Shown: positions 4,916 through 5,168 of the stretch, piece after piece
Numbering within the stretch: position 1 is the stretch's first letter
How the letters are laid out: the number at the start of each line of letters is the position of its first letter
Assembly (NCBI GenBank): GCA_003222375.1
Contig: QHVX01000164.1
Coordinates: 3,364 to 8,531, forward strand
Length of the DNA stretch: 5,168 nucleotides
Source: Acidobacteriota bacterium
Lineage (GTDB): Bacteria; Acidobacteriota; Thermoanaerobaculia; Gp7-AA8
Reading direction: 5' to 3'
Made by a program: the position numbers and the translations under genes
Notes under the pieces: model-generated
Told to the model about the DNA's origin: nothing
The model's input: the letters and a program-made list of their open reading frames with translations, nothing else
Database searches by the model: none

Positions 4916-5168
4916 ATGGTCGAGCGAGAACAGAAACTCATCCGCGCGGTTGGCCTGTGGGGCCTGGTGGCCATGTGCATCAACGCCGTCATCGGCAGCG
5001 GCGTTTTCCTCCTCCCCAGCCAATCGTTCAAGCTCCTCGGCGCATTTTCGTTGTGGGCTCCCCTGATCTTCGCGGTCCCCGTTTTCATCCTCGCGCTGTG
5101 CTTCGCGGAGGCGGCCAGTCACTTCAGCGAACCGGGCGGCGCATATTTGTACGCGCGGACGGCCTTCG
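4916..5168 (+). CDS. Amino-acid permease, APC superfamily (5' part, runs off the window)
   Basis: Only the first 84 codons are present; the gene continues past the right edge. After a charged cytoplasmic start (MVEREQKLIRAVG), residues 11-33 form a first membrane helix containing NAVIGSGVFLLP (23-34). This matches the I-G-x-G-[IV]-F-x-x-P motif that forms the unwound substrate-binding segment of TM1 in APC transporters. A second helix spans about 44-66 (FSLWAPLIFAVPVFILALC), followed by CFAEAASHFSEPGGAYLYA (62-80), the conserved E-x-x-S-x-x-P-x-x-GG-x-Y stretch leading into TM3. It is probably an inner-membrane importer or exchanger of amino acids. Specificity cannot be read from this part. 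ATG 4916 is preferred because the next in-frame ATG (codon 20) falls inside TM1. It probably belongs to the transcription unit of lysA and the amidohydrolase. Confidence 0.9.
   Translation, partial: MVEREQKLIRAVGLWGLVAMCINAVIGSGVFLLPSQSFKLLGAFSLWAPLIFAVPVFILALCFAEAASHFSEPGGAYLYARTAF

Overview
The window is a GC-rich bacterial chromosomal segment, densely packed with housekeeping genes. It contains no phage, transposase, CRISPR, tRNA or rRNA signal. The short imperfect tandem repeats at gene junctions, the mix of ATGA-coupled and Shine-Dalgarno-poor starts, and the lipoprotein D-aminoacylase-like amidohydrolase fit a soil or sediment bacterium of the Acidobacteriota or a similar phylum. That assignment is an inference from general style, not a proven placement.

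Layout. (1) 39-569 (+): a small exported protein of unknown function. Its stop overlaps tail-to-tail with folA. (2) 1857 down to 566 (-): thyA and then folA, a two-gene thymidylate/folate operon joined by an ATGA overlap. (3) 1858-1954: a 97-bp divergent intergenic region. It is mostly a 68-bp palindrome built of 8-bp units (four in one orientation, then four inverted), flanked by a -10-like hexamer for each divergent gene. (4) 1955-3172 (+): lysA, diaminopimelate decarboxylase. (5) 3169-4866 (+): a lipoprotein amidohydrolase of the N-acyl-D-amino-acid deacylase family, joined to lysA by an ATGA overlap. Its signal-peptide region is encoded by a second 68-bp palindromic repeat with a different unit sequence. 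(6) 4869-4910: a third array of 7-bp units, filling the gap before (7) an amino-acid permease (APC superfamily) that runs off the right edge.

How the genes work together. ThyA turns dUMP and methylene-tetrahydrofolate into dTMP and dihydrofolate, and FolA recycles the dihydrofolate. In the other direction, LysA makes lysine from meso-diaminopimelate, the amidohydrolase probably deacylates N-acyl-(D)-amino acids or related amides outside the cytoplasm, and the permease moves amino acids. Together these suggest an amino-acid or cell-wall salvage group, although the link is only by proximity.

The most interesting feature is the set of three junction repeats. Their unit sequences are unrelated, but each is built of 7-8-bp degenerate units. 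Two form long palindromes of identical total span, and one has apparently been absorbed in frame into a lipoprotein signal peptide.
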